From Winogradskyella immobilis (GTDB taxonomy: Bacteria > Bacteroidota > Bacteroidia > Flavobacteriales > Flavobacteriaceae): a stretch of DNA of 53,300 nucleotides. How positions within the stretch are numbered: the stretch's first letter is position 1; every line of letters starts with the position of its first letter. Positions 42,779-51,242 of this stretch are shown in pieces. The notes beneath the pieces were generated by a model. It was not told the DNA's origin. It worked only from the letters and a program-made list of their open reading frames with translations, and made no database searches. The stretch spans positions 1 to 53,300 of the forward strand of contig NZ_JAIQXX010000017.1 of assembly GCF_021887715.1 (NCBI RefSeq), read 5' to 3'. The position numbers were made by a program, and so were the translations under genes.

Positions 42779-43898
42779 TGTTTCTGGTTTGTTGGTTATA
42801 GAGATTTGCAGCGGTTTTGAATCCTAGGTCAGTTAAACTCCATAGGTTTCCATTTAATTTCACATAATCTTTTTCTACCAATTTTTGAAGTGTGCCTTTA
42901 GTATAGCCTTGAAAATTATTTAAGATTCTAATAGCATGCGGATGCGAAATATCTTCATGTGTTTCAGCAATATTATACATAAAAGCTAACGTTTTATGAA
43001 GTTGTAAATCGCGACGATTTTTAATAAATCGTATTTGTTTAAATAATAACCCACGACTTGGGGAAAAGATAAATGAAAAAATCACGAATACTCCAGCAAC
43101 TAATACAATGACTGGTCCGGTAGATAAATTGTTTTGACTCGCACTTATAGCAGTGCCAAACACTCCTGAAAAAGCTCCGAAAACGGCAGCTAAAAATACC
43201 ATTACCGCTAAACTATTGGTCCATTGCCTTGCAGCAGCCGCAGGTGCTAAAAGCATAGCACTCATTAATACAACACCGACTGTTTGTAATCCTAAAACAA
43301 TGGCCAATACAATAAAACTAGTAATTAAGATATCAATGATTTTAGTATTAAATCCTAAGGTTTTGGTATAGTCGGCATCAAATAATAGAATTTTAAATTC
43401 TTTCCAAAATAGAAGCATAATCAATAAGCAAATCCCTGTAACAATAGCCATCATCCAGACATCACTTTCTAATAATGTTGCTGCCTGACCAAAAAGGTAT
43501 TTGTCTAAACCTGCTTGATTGGCATTGGGTTGTTTTTGGATGTAGGTTAATAATAACATTCCAAAACCAAAAAACAGTGATAATATTAAACCTAGGGCAG
43601 TATCAGATTTTAAGTGTGTTTTGGTAATAATACCTCTAATCCAAAATGTACCAATAAGCCCGCTGATTAAAGCTCCAATTAAAAGTGTATTGCTGTCTTT
43701 GGCTCCAGTAATTAAAAACGCAATGGCAATACCTGGAAGTGCTGCGTGCGAAATAGCATCACCTAATAAACTTTGTTTTCTCAGTACAGCAAAGCTGCCT
43801 AGCATACCACAAACAGCGCCTAGAATTGCTGTGCCGAGCGTAATGGTTCGGAGTGTGTAATCCGAAAAAACTAGTTGTATGTATTCTTTTATATCCAT
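42771..43898 (-). CDS. Metal ABC transporter permease with C-terminal winged-helix extension (TroC/ZnuB-like)
   Basis: The 375-residue ABC-3 family permease shows FAVLRKQSLLGDAISHAALPGIAIAF and TVGVVLMSAMLLAPAAAARQW. Extra residues ~290-375 again look like a winged helix (KTLAFMYNIAETH, GTLQKLVEKDYVKL, NLWSLTDLGFKTA), matching the LTxxG wing of DtxR-type repressors. It partners with the second permease. A 107-bp gap with a palindrome remnant separates it from the ATPase gene. Confidence 0.88.
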   Translation of the reverse strand: MDIKEYIQLVFSDYTLRTITLGTAILGAVCGMLGSFAVLRKQSLLGDAISHAALPGIAIAFLITGAKDSNTLLIGALISGLIGTFWIRGIITKTHLKSDTALGLILSLFFGFGMLLLTYIQKQPNANQAGLDKYLFGQAATLLESDVWMMAIVTGICLLIMLLFWKEFKILLFDADYTKTLGFNTKIIDILITSFIVLAIVLGLQTVGVVLMSAMLLAPAAAARQWTNSLAVMVFLAAVFGAFSGVFGTAISASQNNLSTGPVIVLVAGVFVIFSFIFSPSRGLLFKQIRFIKNRRDLQLHKTLAFMYNIAETHEDISHPHAIRILNNFQGYTKGTLQKLVEKDYVKLNGNLWSLTDLGFKTAANLYNQQTRNNE

Positions 43899-43916
43899 TT
43901 TTGTTATTCCTGTGAA

Positions 43917-43934
43917 TCCCGATATCTATCGAGA
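43917..43934. repeat. Palindrome TCCCGATATCTATCGAGA
   Basis: A close relative of the perfect palindrome TCCCGATAACTATCGGGA at 52682-52699. It is preceded by ATTCCTGTGAA, a degenerate half of the ATTCCTGCGAA element seen near hemE. It lies in the gap between the ATPase and permease genes. Confidence 0.7.
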
Positions 43935-44005
43935 AGAAATCTTATCCTAAGTAACATTATTAGATTTATTGTATACTGAGACTGCTTTTACTGTTAACTA
44001 AAAAG

Positions 44006-44743
44006 CTATTCTTGCACACTTACTTTATAATTAATACCGTAGGTTTTCGTTAAATTATCATCATTAAAAATATCCTTTACGGGACCAGTAGCAATCTTTT
44101 TTACATTTAGAAAAGTTACCCAATCAAAATATTCGGGTACAGTCTGTAAATCGTGATGAACAACAATAACTGTTTTTCCTGCTTTTCGTAATTCTTTTAA
44201 AATATTAATGATTGCAATTTCGGTGGTAGCATCAACTCCTTGAAAAGGCTCATCCATAAAATAAATGGAAGCGTTTTGCACCAATGCTCTAGCTAAAAAT
44301 ATACGTTGTTGTTGCCCACCTGAAAGTTGACTGATTTGGCGACCTTTAAAAGGTAGCATGCCTACTTTTTCTAAAGCTTCAAGCGCCGCTTTTTTCTGTT
44401 TTTGACCTGGACGTTTTATCCAACCTAAACTCCCGTAAGTTCCCATCATTACAACATCTAGTGCAGTAGTCGGAAAATCCCAATCTACGCTTCCTTTTTG
44501 TGGAACATAAGCTACTAACGCACGTTGTTTTTCATAGGGTTTGTCGTAGATGCTTATGCTACCAGCTATAGGATCTAAAATCCCTAAAATAGATTTTATA
44601 AGTGTTGATTTACCAGCTCCGTTAGGTCCAACAATAGCCATAAGCACACCTTCGGGAATTTCTAAATCGATATCCCAAAGCACAGGTTTGTAGTTATATG
44701 CTACAGTTAAATCATCTACTTTTACTGCTATTTTATCTTTCAT
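44006..44743 (-). CDS. Metal ABC transporter ATP-binding protein (TroB/ZnuC-like)
   Basis: The start is placed at the ATG at 44743 ([20 protein letters not shown]); an upstream Met at 44788 is less likely. Walker A is GPNGAGKST, the signature is [15 protein letters not shown], Walker B is IYFMDEPF followed by the switch His in IVVHHDLQ. It energises import of divalent metal with the two permeases and the TroA-like binding protein. The gene order and lengths fit a complete importer. Confidence 0.93.
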   Translation of the reverse strand: MKDKIAVKVDDLTVAYNYKPVLWDIDLEIPEGVLMAIVGPNGAGKSTLIKSILGILDPIAGSISIYDKPYEKQRALVAYVPQKGSVDWDFPTTALDVVMMGTYGSLGWIKRPGQKQKKAALEALEKVGMLPFKGRQISQLSGGQQQRIFLARALVQNASIYFMDEPFQGVDATTEIAIINILKELRKAGKTVIVVHHDLQTVPEYFDWVTFLNVKKIATGPVKDIFNDDNLTKTYGINYKVSVQE

Positions 44744-44847
44744 AATTGTTTCGTCTGTTAAGGTGTAGTAGAGACCTTCTTTATTCAATAAACTACTGTA
44801 AATAGTTCTCGACTATGTCGAAATGTGTTTTTTTGCTAACTGCTAAT

Positions 44848-45756
44848 TCATTTCAACGCATTTACAATTGTATTCACATTATATTTAAACATGCCTATAT
44901 ACGTGCCTTCAATTGTGCCAGCATTGCCAAGTGCATCAGAATATAAAGTGCCTCCAATAGTTACATCATGACCTTTAGACGTTACTGCAGCTTGTAAAGC
45001 TTCAATTGTACGTTTAGGAACAGAGCTTTCTACAAAAACAGCTTTGATTTTTTTTTCAATGATAAAAGCCGCTAATTTTTGTACATCTTGAACACCAGCT
45101 TCTGTAGCTGTAGATAAACCTTGTAATCCAACGACCTCAAAACCAAATGCTTTTCCAAAATAATTAAAAGCATCATGTGCGGTAACTAATATTCTTTTGT
45201 CTTGAGGAAGTTCTTCAATTTTTGTTTTTAATTCGTTTTCTAATGCATTGAGTTTAGCTATGTATGATTCTAAATTAGTATTAAACAACACTTTTTGCTC
45301 AGGAATTAAAGTGGATAATTCGCTAGTTACAAACTCAGCAGCTTGTTTCCAATAGGCAACATTAAACCAAATATGAGGATCGTAATTACTTTGAAAATAG
45401 TCAGACCCTATTAAAGTATTTTTATCAATAACTTCAGCGATGGCTTTTGTTGTAATATTTTGGCTTTCCATTTTTTCAAAAACTTCAACGAGTTTACCTT
45501 CTAAGTGAAGTCCGTTATAGAAAATGAGATCTGCATTGGCTAGTTTTGAAACATCTCCTTCACTCGCTTTATATAAGTGTGGATCTACACCGCTTCCCAT
45601 TAAGCCTTGTAAATTAATGGCATCGCCACCAATATTTTTTACAACATCAGTAATCATACTTGTTGTGGTAACAACATTAGGTTTTCCGTTTGATTCGGTT
45701 GTGTTTTTACAAGTAAAAACTAAACTAAGTAGGACTATAATTAGTATTTTTTTCAT
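44848..45756 (-). CDS. Metal-binding lipoprotein of ABC importer (TroA/ZnuA-like)
   Basis: The 302-residue protein has a lipoprotein signal (lipid Cys16 in LVFTCKN). The ligand set is His60 (DPHLY), His128 (DPHIW), His194 (TAHDAFNYFGKAFGF) and Asp274 (LYSDALG). Three His plus one Asp is the TroA/ZnuA pattern; Mn-type PsaA/SitA proteins have a Glu at the third position. There is no His-rich loop. Zn(II) and/or Mn(II) is the likely substrate. An outer-membrane barrel gene lies just upstream in the same operon. Confidence 0.93.
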   Translation of the reverse strand: MKKILIIVLLSLVFTCKNTTESNGKPNVVTTTSMITDVVKNIGGDAINLQGLMGSGVDPHLYKASEGDVSKLANADLIFYNGLHLEGKLVEVFEKMESQNITTKAIAEVIDKNTLIGSDYFQSNYDPHIWFNVAYWKQAAEFVTSELSTLIPEQKVLFNTNLESYIAKLNALENELKTKIEELPQDKRILVTAHDAFNYFGKAFGFEVVGLQGLSTATEAGVQDVQKLAAFIIEKKIKAVFVESSVPKRTIEALQAAVTSKGHDVTIGGTLYSDALGNAGTIEGTYIGMFKYNVNTIVNALK

Positions 45757-45766
45757 TTTTTAAATT

Positions 45767-46564
45767 TTATTTTTTAGGAATTCTAAAACTTATACCAGCA
45801 CTTAGTAGTATGTCTTGTCCTTCAGTAAAACTAGTTCCGACTGTAGCGTCTAATTGCACGCTGTTGGATACTAAATACGTGAGACCAGCATCCCATAAAT
45901 GATTGGCGGAACTGTTTTCAGGAAAATCGCCATAAACCTCAACATAAGCACCAATTTTATCGGTAATACTATAGCCATAAGCTAGAGTATATAGGTAAGT
46001 AGCTTCTGGTGAATCATTTCCCCATGCAGCACCGATGTTATAAGATAAGCTCGATTTTTCATTTAAAGTGTGTGCAAAAGAAAATCTAAAATTAACACCA
46101 GTATTATCTGGTCTAAATTCGTCTTTTACTGTAAAAGGTAAGTTTAGATGCAATAATAAACCAACTTCAGGAAGGAATCCTTTCTCTTCAGCAATACCAA
46201 CTTTTACTCCGAGAAGTAAGGGTGAAAATGTGCTTTCAGAAAAAATTTCATTACCATTTAATTCTACAGAGCTATTAGTATAATCCCAGCCTAAACGTAA
46301 TTCTAAATTTTTAATTAGACCATAGCGAATTAACATGGTGTTATACGTAAAGTCGCTTAACTCTATATTATTGTCTTTAAAACTCTCATAAAATGCCCCG
46401 GTTTCTACTTGAAAAAATCCGATAGGGACAGCAGTTGGCGATTCCGTTGCATCTGGTCGATCAGTAATTAGTGGGCCTAAATCTGCTTGATTATCAGTTT
46501 GAGCAAAACTCGAAAAGCTTGCAATAAAAGAGATTACAACTATTAAAAGTTTAATTGATTTCAT
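45767..46564 (-). CDS. Outer-membrane barrel protein, MetA-pathway phenol family-like, in metal operon
   Basis: The 265-residue protein has a signal peptide (ends SSFAQ) and alternating amphipathic strands to an aromatic-rich end (LLSAGISFRIPKK). Motifs LITDRPDATESPTAVPIGFFQVETGAFYES and YGLIKNLELRLGW fit the putative transporter family PF13557. It is placed between the DtxR-type repressor (14-bp overlap) and the TroA-like binding protein (10-bp gap), so it is co-regulated with metal uptake. A role as outer-membrane metal channel is inferred. Confidence 0.8.
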   Translation of the reverse strand: MKSIKLLIVVISFIASFSSFAQTDNQADLGPLITDRPDATESPTAVPIGFFQVETGAFYESFKDNNIELSDFTYNTMLIRYGLIKNLELRLGWDYTNSSVELNGNEIFSESTFSPLLLGVKVGIAEEKGFLPEVGLLLHLNLPFTVKDEFRPDNTGVNFRFSFAHTLNEKSSLSYNIGAAWGNDSPEATYLYTLAYGYSITDKIGAYVEVYGDFPENSSANHLWDAGLTYLVSNSVQLDATVGTSFTEGQDILLSAGISFRIPKK

Positions 46565-47210
46565 TGACGTAAATAATTTGGGTAAAATCTTGGTTTAGAA
46601 TAATAGTATTTGTATTAATGATAATTTGTGTCATTTTAGAATTTTGAAATTGCTTGACAATAGAAATCTTATTCCCATATTTTATGCCATTTAAAGCACA
46701 AAACTCAAAGAATTCTTTGTCTTCACTCATTAATCGAGAAATGACATAAGTTTTATTTTCTTCAGCATTTATTAATGCAATAGAAGTATCTATGGTGGTA
46801 ATTTCGCCATTGGCATTTGGTATAGGATCTCCATGCGGATCAAACTTTGGATGGCCGAGATATTCACTAATTTTTTCGGCTAAAAAATCTGAAGTTTCAT
46901 GTTCTAGTAGTTCAGCTTCACGATGAATTTCATGAAGCGACATATCAAACATTTTATGTAATAATGCTTCCCATAACCGATGTTTACGGACAATATTTAA
47001 TGCCATTTTTTCACCAGCATCTGTTAATTGCAGCGCTTGATATTTTTCATAATTAAGTAAACCTTTAGCAGCTAACTTTTTTGCCATATCAGTGGCAGCA
47101 GCGTTGGATATCCCTAATTTGTTAGCAATATTGCCAGGTTTGGTATTGGTAATATCTTGTTTTTCGTTATTGTAAATGGCCTTTACAAAATTCTCAATAG
47201 CTACAGACAT
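46551..47210 (-). CDS. DtxR/MntR-family metal-dependent transcriptional repressor (TroR-like)
   Basis: The 219-residue protein has an N-terminal winged helix (AIYNNEKQDITNTKPGNIANKLGISNAAATDMAKKLAAKG), a metal-binding dimerisation domain (HRLWEALLHKMFDMSLHEIHREAELLEHETSDFLAEKI and HPKFDPHGDPIPN) and a C-terminal FeoA/SH3-like domain (~residues 150-219). It likely senses Mn(II) or Fe(II). It is the first gene of the operon with the barrel and ABC importer. A candidate operator (47232-47247) overlaps the expected transcription start, fitting autoregulation. Confidence 0.93.
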   Translation of the reverse strand: MSVAIENFVKAIYNNEKQDITNTKPGNIANKLGISNAAATDMAKKLAAKGLLNYEKYQALQLTDAGEKMALNIVRKHRLWEALLHKMFDMSLHEIHREAELLEHETSDFLAEKISEYLGHPKFDPHGDPIPNANGEITTIDTSIALINAEENKTYVISRLMSEDKEFFEFCALNGIKYGNKISIVKQFQNSKMTQIIINTNTIILNQDFTQIIYVNEIN

Positions 47211-47231
47211 TTTTATTTGCTTGATTTAATT

Positions 47232-47247
47232 TTTAAGCTTGCTTAAA
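47232..47247. promoter_or_regulatory. Candidate MntR/TroR operator TTTAAGC-TT-GCTTAAA
   Basis: A perfect 7-bp inverted repeat with a 2-bp spacer, 22 bp upstream of the repressor ATG and immediately downstream of the -7 box (47255-47262). Binding here would block transcription start. Confidence 0.65.
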
Positions 47248-47254
47248 TATTTTG

Positions 47255-47262
47255 CAAATGTA
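47255..47262 (-). promoter_or_regulatory. -7 box TACATTTG of the metal operon
   Basis: An exact TAnnTTTG on the minus strand (plus CAAATGTA), 44 bp upstream of the repressor start and directly adjoining the candidate operator. Confidence 0.6.
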
Positions 47263-47334
47263 ACTAAAAATATATATTAGATTGATTTTATTGAATATTT
47301 TGTGACATTTATATAGATTTAAAGTCTTTTAAGT

Positions 47335-47754
47335 ATGAAGAACGTATTACTTAACATATTATATTTTTTCTGTGTTACTATTTCTGCACAAGAATATCAA
47401 TCACTAGATAAAGGGAAAGTTTATGAGATCTCTATAAAAGAGCATTTTACATATAATGATTTTGAAATAAAAATGGCCTCAGTTGGAGTTGACTCTAGGT
47501 GTCCACAAGAAGTTACATGTATTAGGACAGGAGAGGTAGATGTCGATGTTGAGGTCTATTATTTAGGAAAAAGAATTTTAGAACAACAATTGACCTTTAC
47601 TCCTTCAGGTTATATGCCAAATAGTGGAAATTTATATAATTCAGAAGACTTAAAAATAACTGCTTTTGACTTAGAACCTTATCCAAAGGCTACAGAAGTC
47701 ATTTTAAAACAGGATTATAAACTTAAAATTTCTATTGTAGATCATAAAGAATAA
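47335..47754 (+). CDS. Secreted small protein with DSRCP-CI motif
   Basis: The 139-residue protein has a signal peptide (ends TISAQ) and a single beta-rich domain with the Cys pair in DSRCPQEVTCIRTGE, a pattern of a Bacteroidota family in which the second Cys is usually followed by W-A-G. Here Ile-Arg-Thr-Gly replaces it. The two Cys probably form a disulfide in the periplasm. Function unknown. It is divergent from the metal repressor and shares its regulatory gap. Confidence 0.75.
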   Translation: MKNVLLNILYFFCVTISAQEYQSLDKGKVYEISIKEHFTYNDFEIKMASVGVDSRCPQEVTCIRTGEVDVDVEVYYLGKRILEQQLTFTPSGYMPNSGNLYNSEDLKITAFDLEPYPKATEVILKQDYKLKISIVDHKE

Positions 47755-47757
47755 AAC

Positions 47758-47895
47758 TCAATGGCAACCGCAACCGTCGTTACCACAGTTTTTAGAAGCT
47801 TTACGCTTAGGTTTCCAAAAGAATTTGCGGATTATAGACCAAGTGGCATAACCAATAATAAGAACTACTAATATGGTTTGAATAATATCATTCAT
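47758..47895 (-). CDS. FeoB-associated Cys-rich membrane protein
   Basis: The 45-residue frame MNDIIQTILVVLIIGYATWS begins with one hydrophobic span, then a basic segment (RKFFWKPKRKASK), then a C-terminal Cys cluster (NCGNDGCGCH). This matches the small FeoB-associated Cys-rich membrane proteins. It lies 54 bp downstream of feoB on the same strand, so it is probably the third gene of the Feo operon. The Cys cluster may handle Fe(II); this is inferred. Confidence 0.8.
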   Translation of the reverse strand: MNDIIQTILVVLIIGYATWSIIRKFFWKPKRKASKNCGNDGCGCH

Positions 47896-47949
47896 AATAT
47901 ATTGGTCGTTATGGATAGAATTGCTTTCATTTAAGGATTAACAAGATAA

Positions 47950-50043
47950 TCATTTTAAAAATTGAAATGCAACTAAAGCAGCTAAATAAGCAATGACTGT
48001 CATGCTTCCTAATTGTATCATTGGCCATCTCCAACTGTTAGTTTCGCGTTTTACAATGGCTAAAGTACTCATGCACTGCATAGCAAAAGCATAAAATAAT
48101 AGCAAGGAAATACCAGAAGCAAAGGTAAAAATTTTGCTGCCATCGGCATGAACTTCTGATGCCATTCTATTTCGTATGGTATTTTCATCTTCTTCTGAGC
48201 TACCAACACTATATATAGTTGCCAAAGTACCAACAAAGACTTCGCGAGCAGCAAATGAGGTTGCTATACCAATCCCTATTTTCCAATCGTAGCCTAAAGG
48301 TTTTATTGCGGGTTCTATAGTTTTTCCTATTATACCTATAAATGAATGTTCTAGTTTATGGGAAGCAATAGCATCGTCTAGAGCTATTCCGCTTAATTCA
48401 GGATTTTCGGCAGCAACAATGGTTTCTGCATTATTAAAAGATTCTCCTGGTCCGTAAGAAGCAAGACCCCAAATAATAACAGAAATAGCTAAGATTATTC
48501 GTCCAGCTTCAAAGACAAAAGTCTTTGTTTTTTCAAGTACAGTTAGGCCTACATTTTTTAAAAGCGGTAGTTTGTAGCTCGGCATTTCTATGACGAAAAA
48601 AGATTTACTTTTTGTTTTTAGAATTTTATTTAAAACGTAAGCCGAAAATATGGCCATTAAAAACCCTATAATATATAAGAGCATAAGTGCCAAAGCTTGA
48701 TAACTTAATCCAAAAAAATAGTTGTTAGGAATCACCAAACCTATAATAATAATATAAACAGGTAATCTCGCAGAACAGGTTGTAAATGGAGTGACAAGAA
48801 TAGTGATTAAACGCTCTTTCCAGTTTTCAATATTACGCGTGGCCATAATAGCCGGAATAGCACAAGCCGTACCAGAAATTAAAGGCACAACACTTTTACC
48901 ACTCAAGCCAAATCGACGCATAATACGATCCATAAGAAATACAACTCGGCTCATATAACCGCTTTCTTCTAAAATGGCAATGAACAGAAATAGAAATGCA
49001 ATCTGTGGAATAAAAATAACCACACCACCAATACCAGCAATAATACCTTCGGCAATAAGATCTGTTAATACACCAGATGGTAAAGTGTGTTTTACCCATT
49101 CCGATAGATTAGCAAACTGCGCATCTATAAAATCCATGGGCACAGTTGCCCAATCGTAAATGGCCTGAAAAATAGTTAATAGAATAGCAAAGAAAATAAC
49201 ATAACCCCAAATCTTATGCGTTAAAACACGATCGAATTTTGCGCGTAATCCTGTAGCTTTAGAAGCGTCAATTGTTAGTCCTTCTTTTAAAACTCCATTA
49301 ATAAACTGGTAGCGCTTTATCGTTTCTTTTTGTTGAAGACGTTTTAATTCGACTTCAGATTTTGTTTTAAACTGAAACACGTCCATCTCTTGACGTGTCA
49401 TTTTCCCAAAATTTACATCTTGAGTAATGACTAGCCAAAGTTTGTAGAGTTGTTGGTTTGGAAATGCTTTTTGTAAACGTTCAAAATATTCAACATCAAT
49501 TGTTGAAGCATTTAAACAGGGTTCAATTGAAAGATCTCTATAATTTGAAATAAGGTGTTTTAAGTCATCAATACCTGTGTTTTTTCGTGTACTGATTAAT
49601 GCAATTTTGGTGTTTAATTGTCTTTCAAGCTCAGGAATGTTTAAAGAAATACCTTTGTTTTTCATTACATCTGACATGTTTATTGCCAGAATAGTAGGGA
49701 TTTCTAAATCTTTTATTTGTGTAAAAAGCAATAAATTTCGCTTAAGATTTTCCACATCACTAACTAATACTACAACATCTGGAAAATCCTTATCGTTTTT
49801 GTTAAGTAAAAGTTCAATAACAACATTTTCGTCTAAAGATGACGCATTAAGGCTATAGGTTCCAGGTAAATCTAGAATATGTGCTTTTACACCACGAGGC
49901 AACTTGCAAAGTCCTTCTTTTTTCTCAACAGTAATACCGGGATAATTACCAACGGTTTGATTTAAGCCAGTAAGCGCATTAAACACTGACGTTTTTCCTG
50001 TATTAGGGTTACCAATTAAAGCAACATTAATCTGTTTACTCAT
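47950..50043 (-). CDS. feoB: Ferrous iron transport protein B
   Basis: The 697-residue protein has the N-terminal G domain with G1 GNPNTGKTS (residues 11-19), G2 GNYPGITVEKKEG, G3 DLPGTYSL (58-65) and G4 AINMSDV. The helical spacer then leads to about eight membrane spans with the Gate motif (LISGTACAIPAIMATR, LVTPFTTCSARLPVYI). It imports Fe(II) across the inner membrane. Its start overlaps the feoA end by 8 bp. It is downstream of a -7 box at the feoA 5' end. Confidence 0.96.
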   Translation of the reverse strand: MSKQINVALIGNPNTGKTSVFNALTGLNQTVGNYPGITVEKKEGLCKLPRGVKAHILDLPGTYSLNASSLDENVVIELLLNKNDKDFPDVVVLVSDVENLKRNLLLFTQIKDLEIPTILAINMSDVMKNKGISLNIPELERQLNTKIALISTRKNTGIDDLKHLISNYRDLSIEPCLNASTIDVEYFERLQKAFPNQQLYKLWLVITQDVNFGKMTRQEMDVFQFKTKSEVELKRLQQKETIKRYQFINGVLKEGLTIDASKATGLRAKFDRVLTHKIWGYVIFFAILLTIFQAIYDWATVPMDFIDAQFANLSEWVKHTLPSGVLTDLIAEGIIAGIGGVVIFIPQIAFLFLFIAILEESGYMSRVVFLMDRIMRRFGLSGKSVVPLISGTACAIPAIMATRNIENWKERLITILVTPFTTCSARLPVYIIIIGLVIPNNYFFGLSYQALALMLLYIIGFLMAIFSAYVLNKILKTKSKSFFVIEMPSYKLPLLKNVGLTVLEKTKTFVFEAGRIILAISVIIWGLASYGPGESFNNAETIVAAENPELSGIALDDAIASHKLEHSFIGIIGKTIEPAIKPLGYDWKIGIGIATSFAAREVFVGTLATIYSVGSSEEDENTIRNRMASEVHADGSKIFTFASGISLLLFYAFAMQCMSTLAIVKRETNSWRWPMIQLGSMTVIAYLAALVAFQFLK

Positions 50044-50272
50044 TTAATAACTTATCAATTAATACTAATGCGGCAGTCTCTCTTCTTATGGCTAGGTGGC
50101 TTCCGTTTATATTGAGGTACATGGGATCTGCAAAAGGAGCTACTTGAACTAACTGCACTTCGTTGCCAGGTAAACAACCCATTTCTAAGAGTTTTAGAGG
50201 AATATCATTAGAGGAAATATCAGTAATTATTCCACGTTCTCCTTTTTTTAAATCGGCAATTGTTAATCCCAT
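50036..50272 (-). CDS. feoA: Ferrous iron transport protein A
   Basis: The 78-residue SH3-like protein has MGLTIADLKKGERGIITDI, LKLLEMGCLPGNEVQLVQVAPFADP and the LAIRRETA end typical of FeoA. It modulates FeoB. It is first in the Feo operon with a -7 box TATTTTTG 26 bp upstream (50299-50306, minus strand). Confidence 0.93.
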   Translation of the reverse strand: MGLTIADLKKGERGIITDISSNDIPLKLLEMGCLPGNEVQLVQVAPFADPMYLNINGSHLAIRRETAALVLIDKLLNE

Positions 50273-50298
50273 CTTTATTTAGACTGATTTTAAAGAAG

Positions 50299-50306
50299 CA
50301 AAAATA
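50299..50306 (-). promoter_or_regulatory. -7 box TATTTTTG of the feo operon
   Basis: An exact TAnnTTTG on the minus strand (plus CAAAAATA), 26 bp upstream of feoA. Confidence 0.5.
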
Positions 50307-50361
50307 AACGAAATTATTCAGTAAGAGAAAGGCAGGAGCTTTTTTTTAAAGTAAAGTTTTG

Positions 50362-51042
50362 TTAAAACCCTCCAAAAGATTTTAAAGTTTCAATATCATC
50401 TAGAAGGCGATCAATATCTTCAGGATTAGTACCATCATAGAAGCCTCTAATTTGTCGTTTTTTATCGATGAGCATAAAGTTTTCGGTATGTATCATATCA
50501 TAAGTATCTCCATTACCAGCCGTTTTTACAGCTAAGTAACTTTTACGGGCAAGCTCATAAATTTGTTTTTTATTACCTGTAACCAAATTCCATTTAGTAT
50601 CGTTAACCCCTTTGAGTTTAGCATATGATTTTAAAACAGGGACACTATCTACAGTCGGAGTTACGGAGTGCGATAATAGCATTACCTCATCATCGTCCAT
50701 AATTTCTTTTTGTATTTGATACATGTGATCTGTCATAATAGGACATATCGTTTGGCATGTCGTAAAGAAAAAATCAGCAACGTATATTTTATCTTTATAA
50801 GTCTCTTGAGTTATCGTTTCTCCGTTTTGATTTGTTAAGCTAAAATCAGAAATAGTATGGTACTTGCTTTTGTGCCTAATAGTTTCGTCAACCATTTCAT
50901 CATTAACCATCTCAGGTTGAAATATAGGTAATGGTTGTTCTACATTTAAAATAGTATAAATAACAGCAATAATTACAACACATAATACAGAGAATGCAAT
51001 GGCAAAATATTTATAACCTTTAAAAAATGCTAAAAATGACAT
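50362..51042 (-). CDS. SCO1/SenC-family copper chaperone/thioredoxin-like protein
   Basis: The 226-residue protein has an N-terminal membrane anchor (~residues 12-33) and a thioredoxin-fold domain with the C96-x3-C100 motif in FTTCQTICPIM, plus the downstream His in MIHTENFMLIDKK, the SCO1 copper-ligand set. It inserts Cu into the cytochrome oxidase CuA site. A strong Bacteroidota promoter (TTG-N17-TAACTTTG) lies just upstream. Confidence 0.93.
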   Translation of the reverse strand: MSFLAFFKGYKYFAIAFSVLCVVIIAVIYTILNVEQPLPIFQPEMVNDEMVDETIRHKSKYHTISDFSLTNQNGETITQETYKDKIYVADFFFTTCQTICPIMTDHMYQIQKEIMDDDEVMLLSHSVTPTVDSVPVLKSYAKLKGVNDTKWNLVTGNKKQIYELARKSYLAVKTAGNGDTYDMIHTENFMLIDKKRQIRGFYDGTNPEDIDRLLDDIETLKSFGGF

Positions 51043-51064
51043 AAACAGACAATTTATAGAGCTG

Positions 51065-51092
51065 CAAAGTTACAATGAATCTATAATTACAA
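51065..51092 (-). promoter_or_regulatory. Complete promoter TTG-N17-TAACTTTG of the SCO1/SenC gene
   Basis: On the minus strand the -33 TTG (plus CAA at 51090-51092) and the -7 box TAACTTTG (plus CAAAGTTA at 51065-51072) are separated by 17 bp. This is the best-formed promoter on the minus strand in the window, 22 bp before the start codon. Confidence 0.7.
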
Positions 51093-51209
51093 CGTTATTT
51101 TTAACAGTAATTACAAGGCATTTTAAGTATTTAATATAAAGCACATTAAAACCAAGTTAAAAAAATGATGAATAGAGACATTACTGTTTTCTAAATGCAT
51201 TGAAAAGCT

Positions 51210-51217
51210 TACTTTTG
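51210..51217 (+). promoter_or_regulatory. -7 box TACTTTTG of rseP
   Basis: An exact TAnnTTTG, 25 bp upstream of the rseP ATG. Confidence 0.5.
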
Positions 51218-51242
51218 TCAATCGAAATTTGAAAATGAATAC

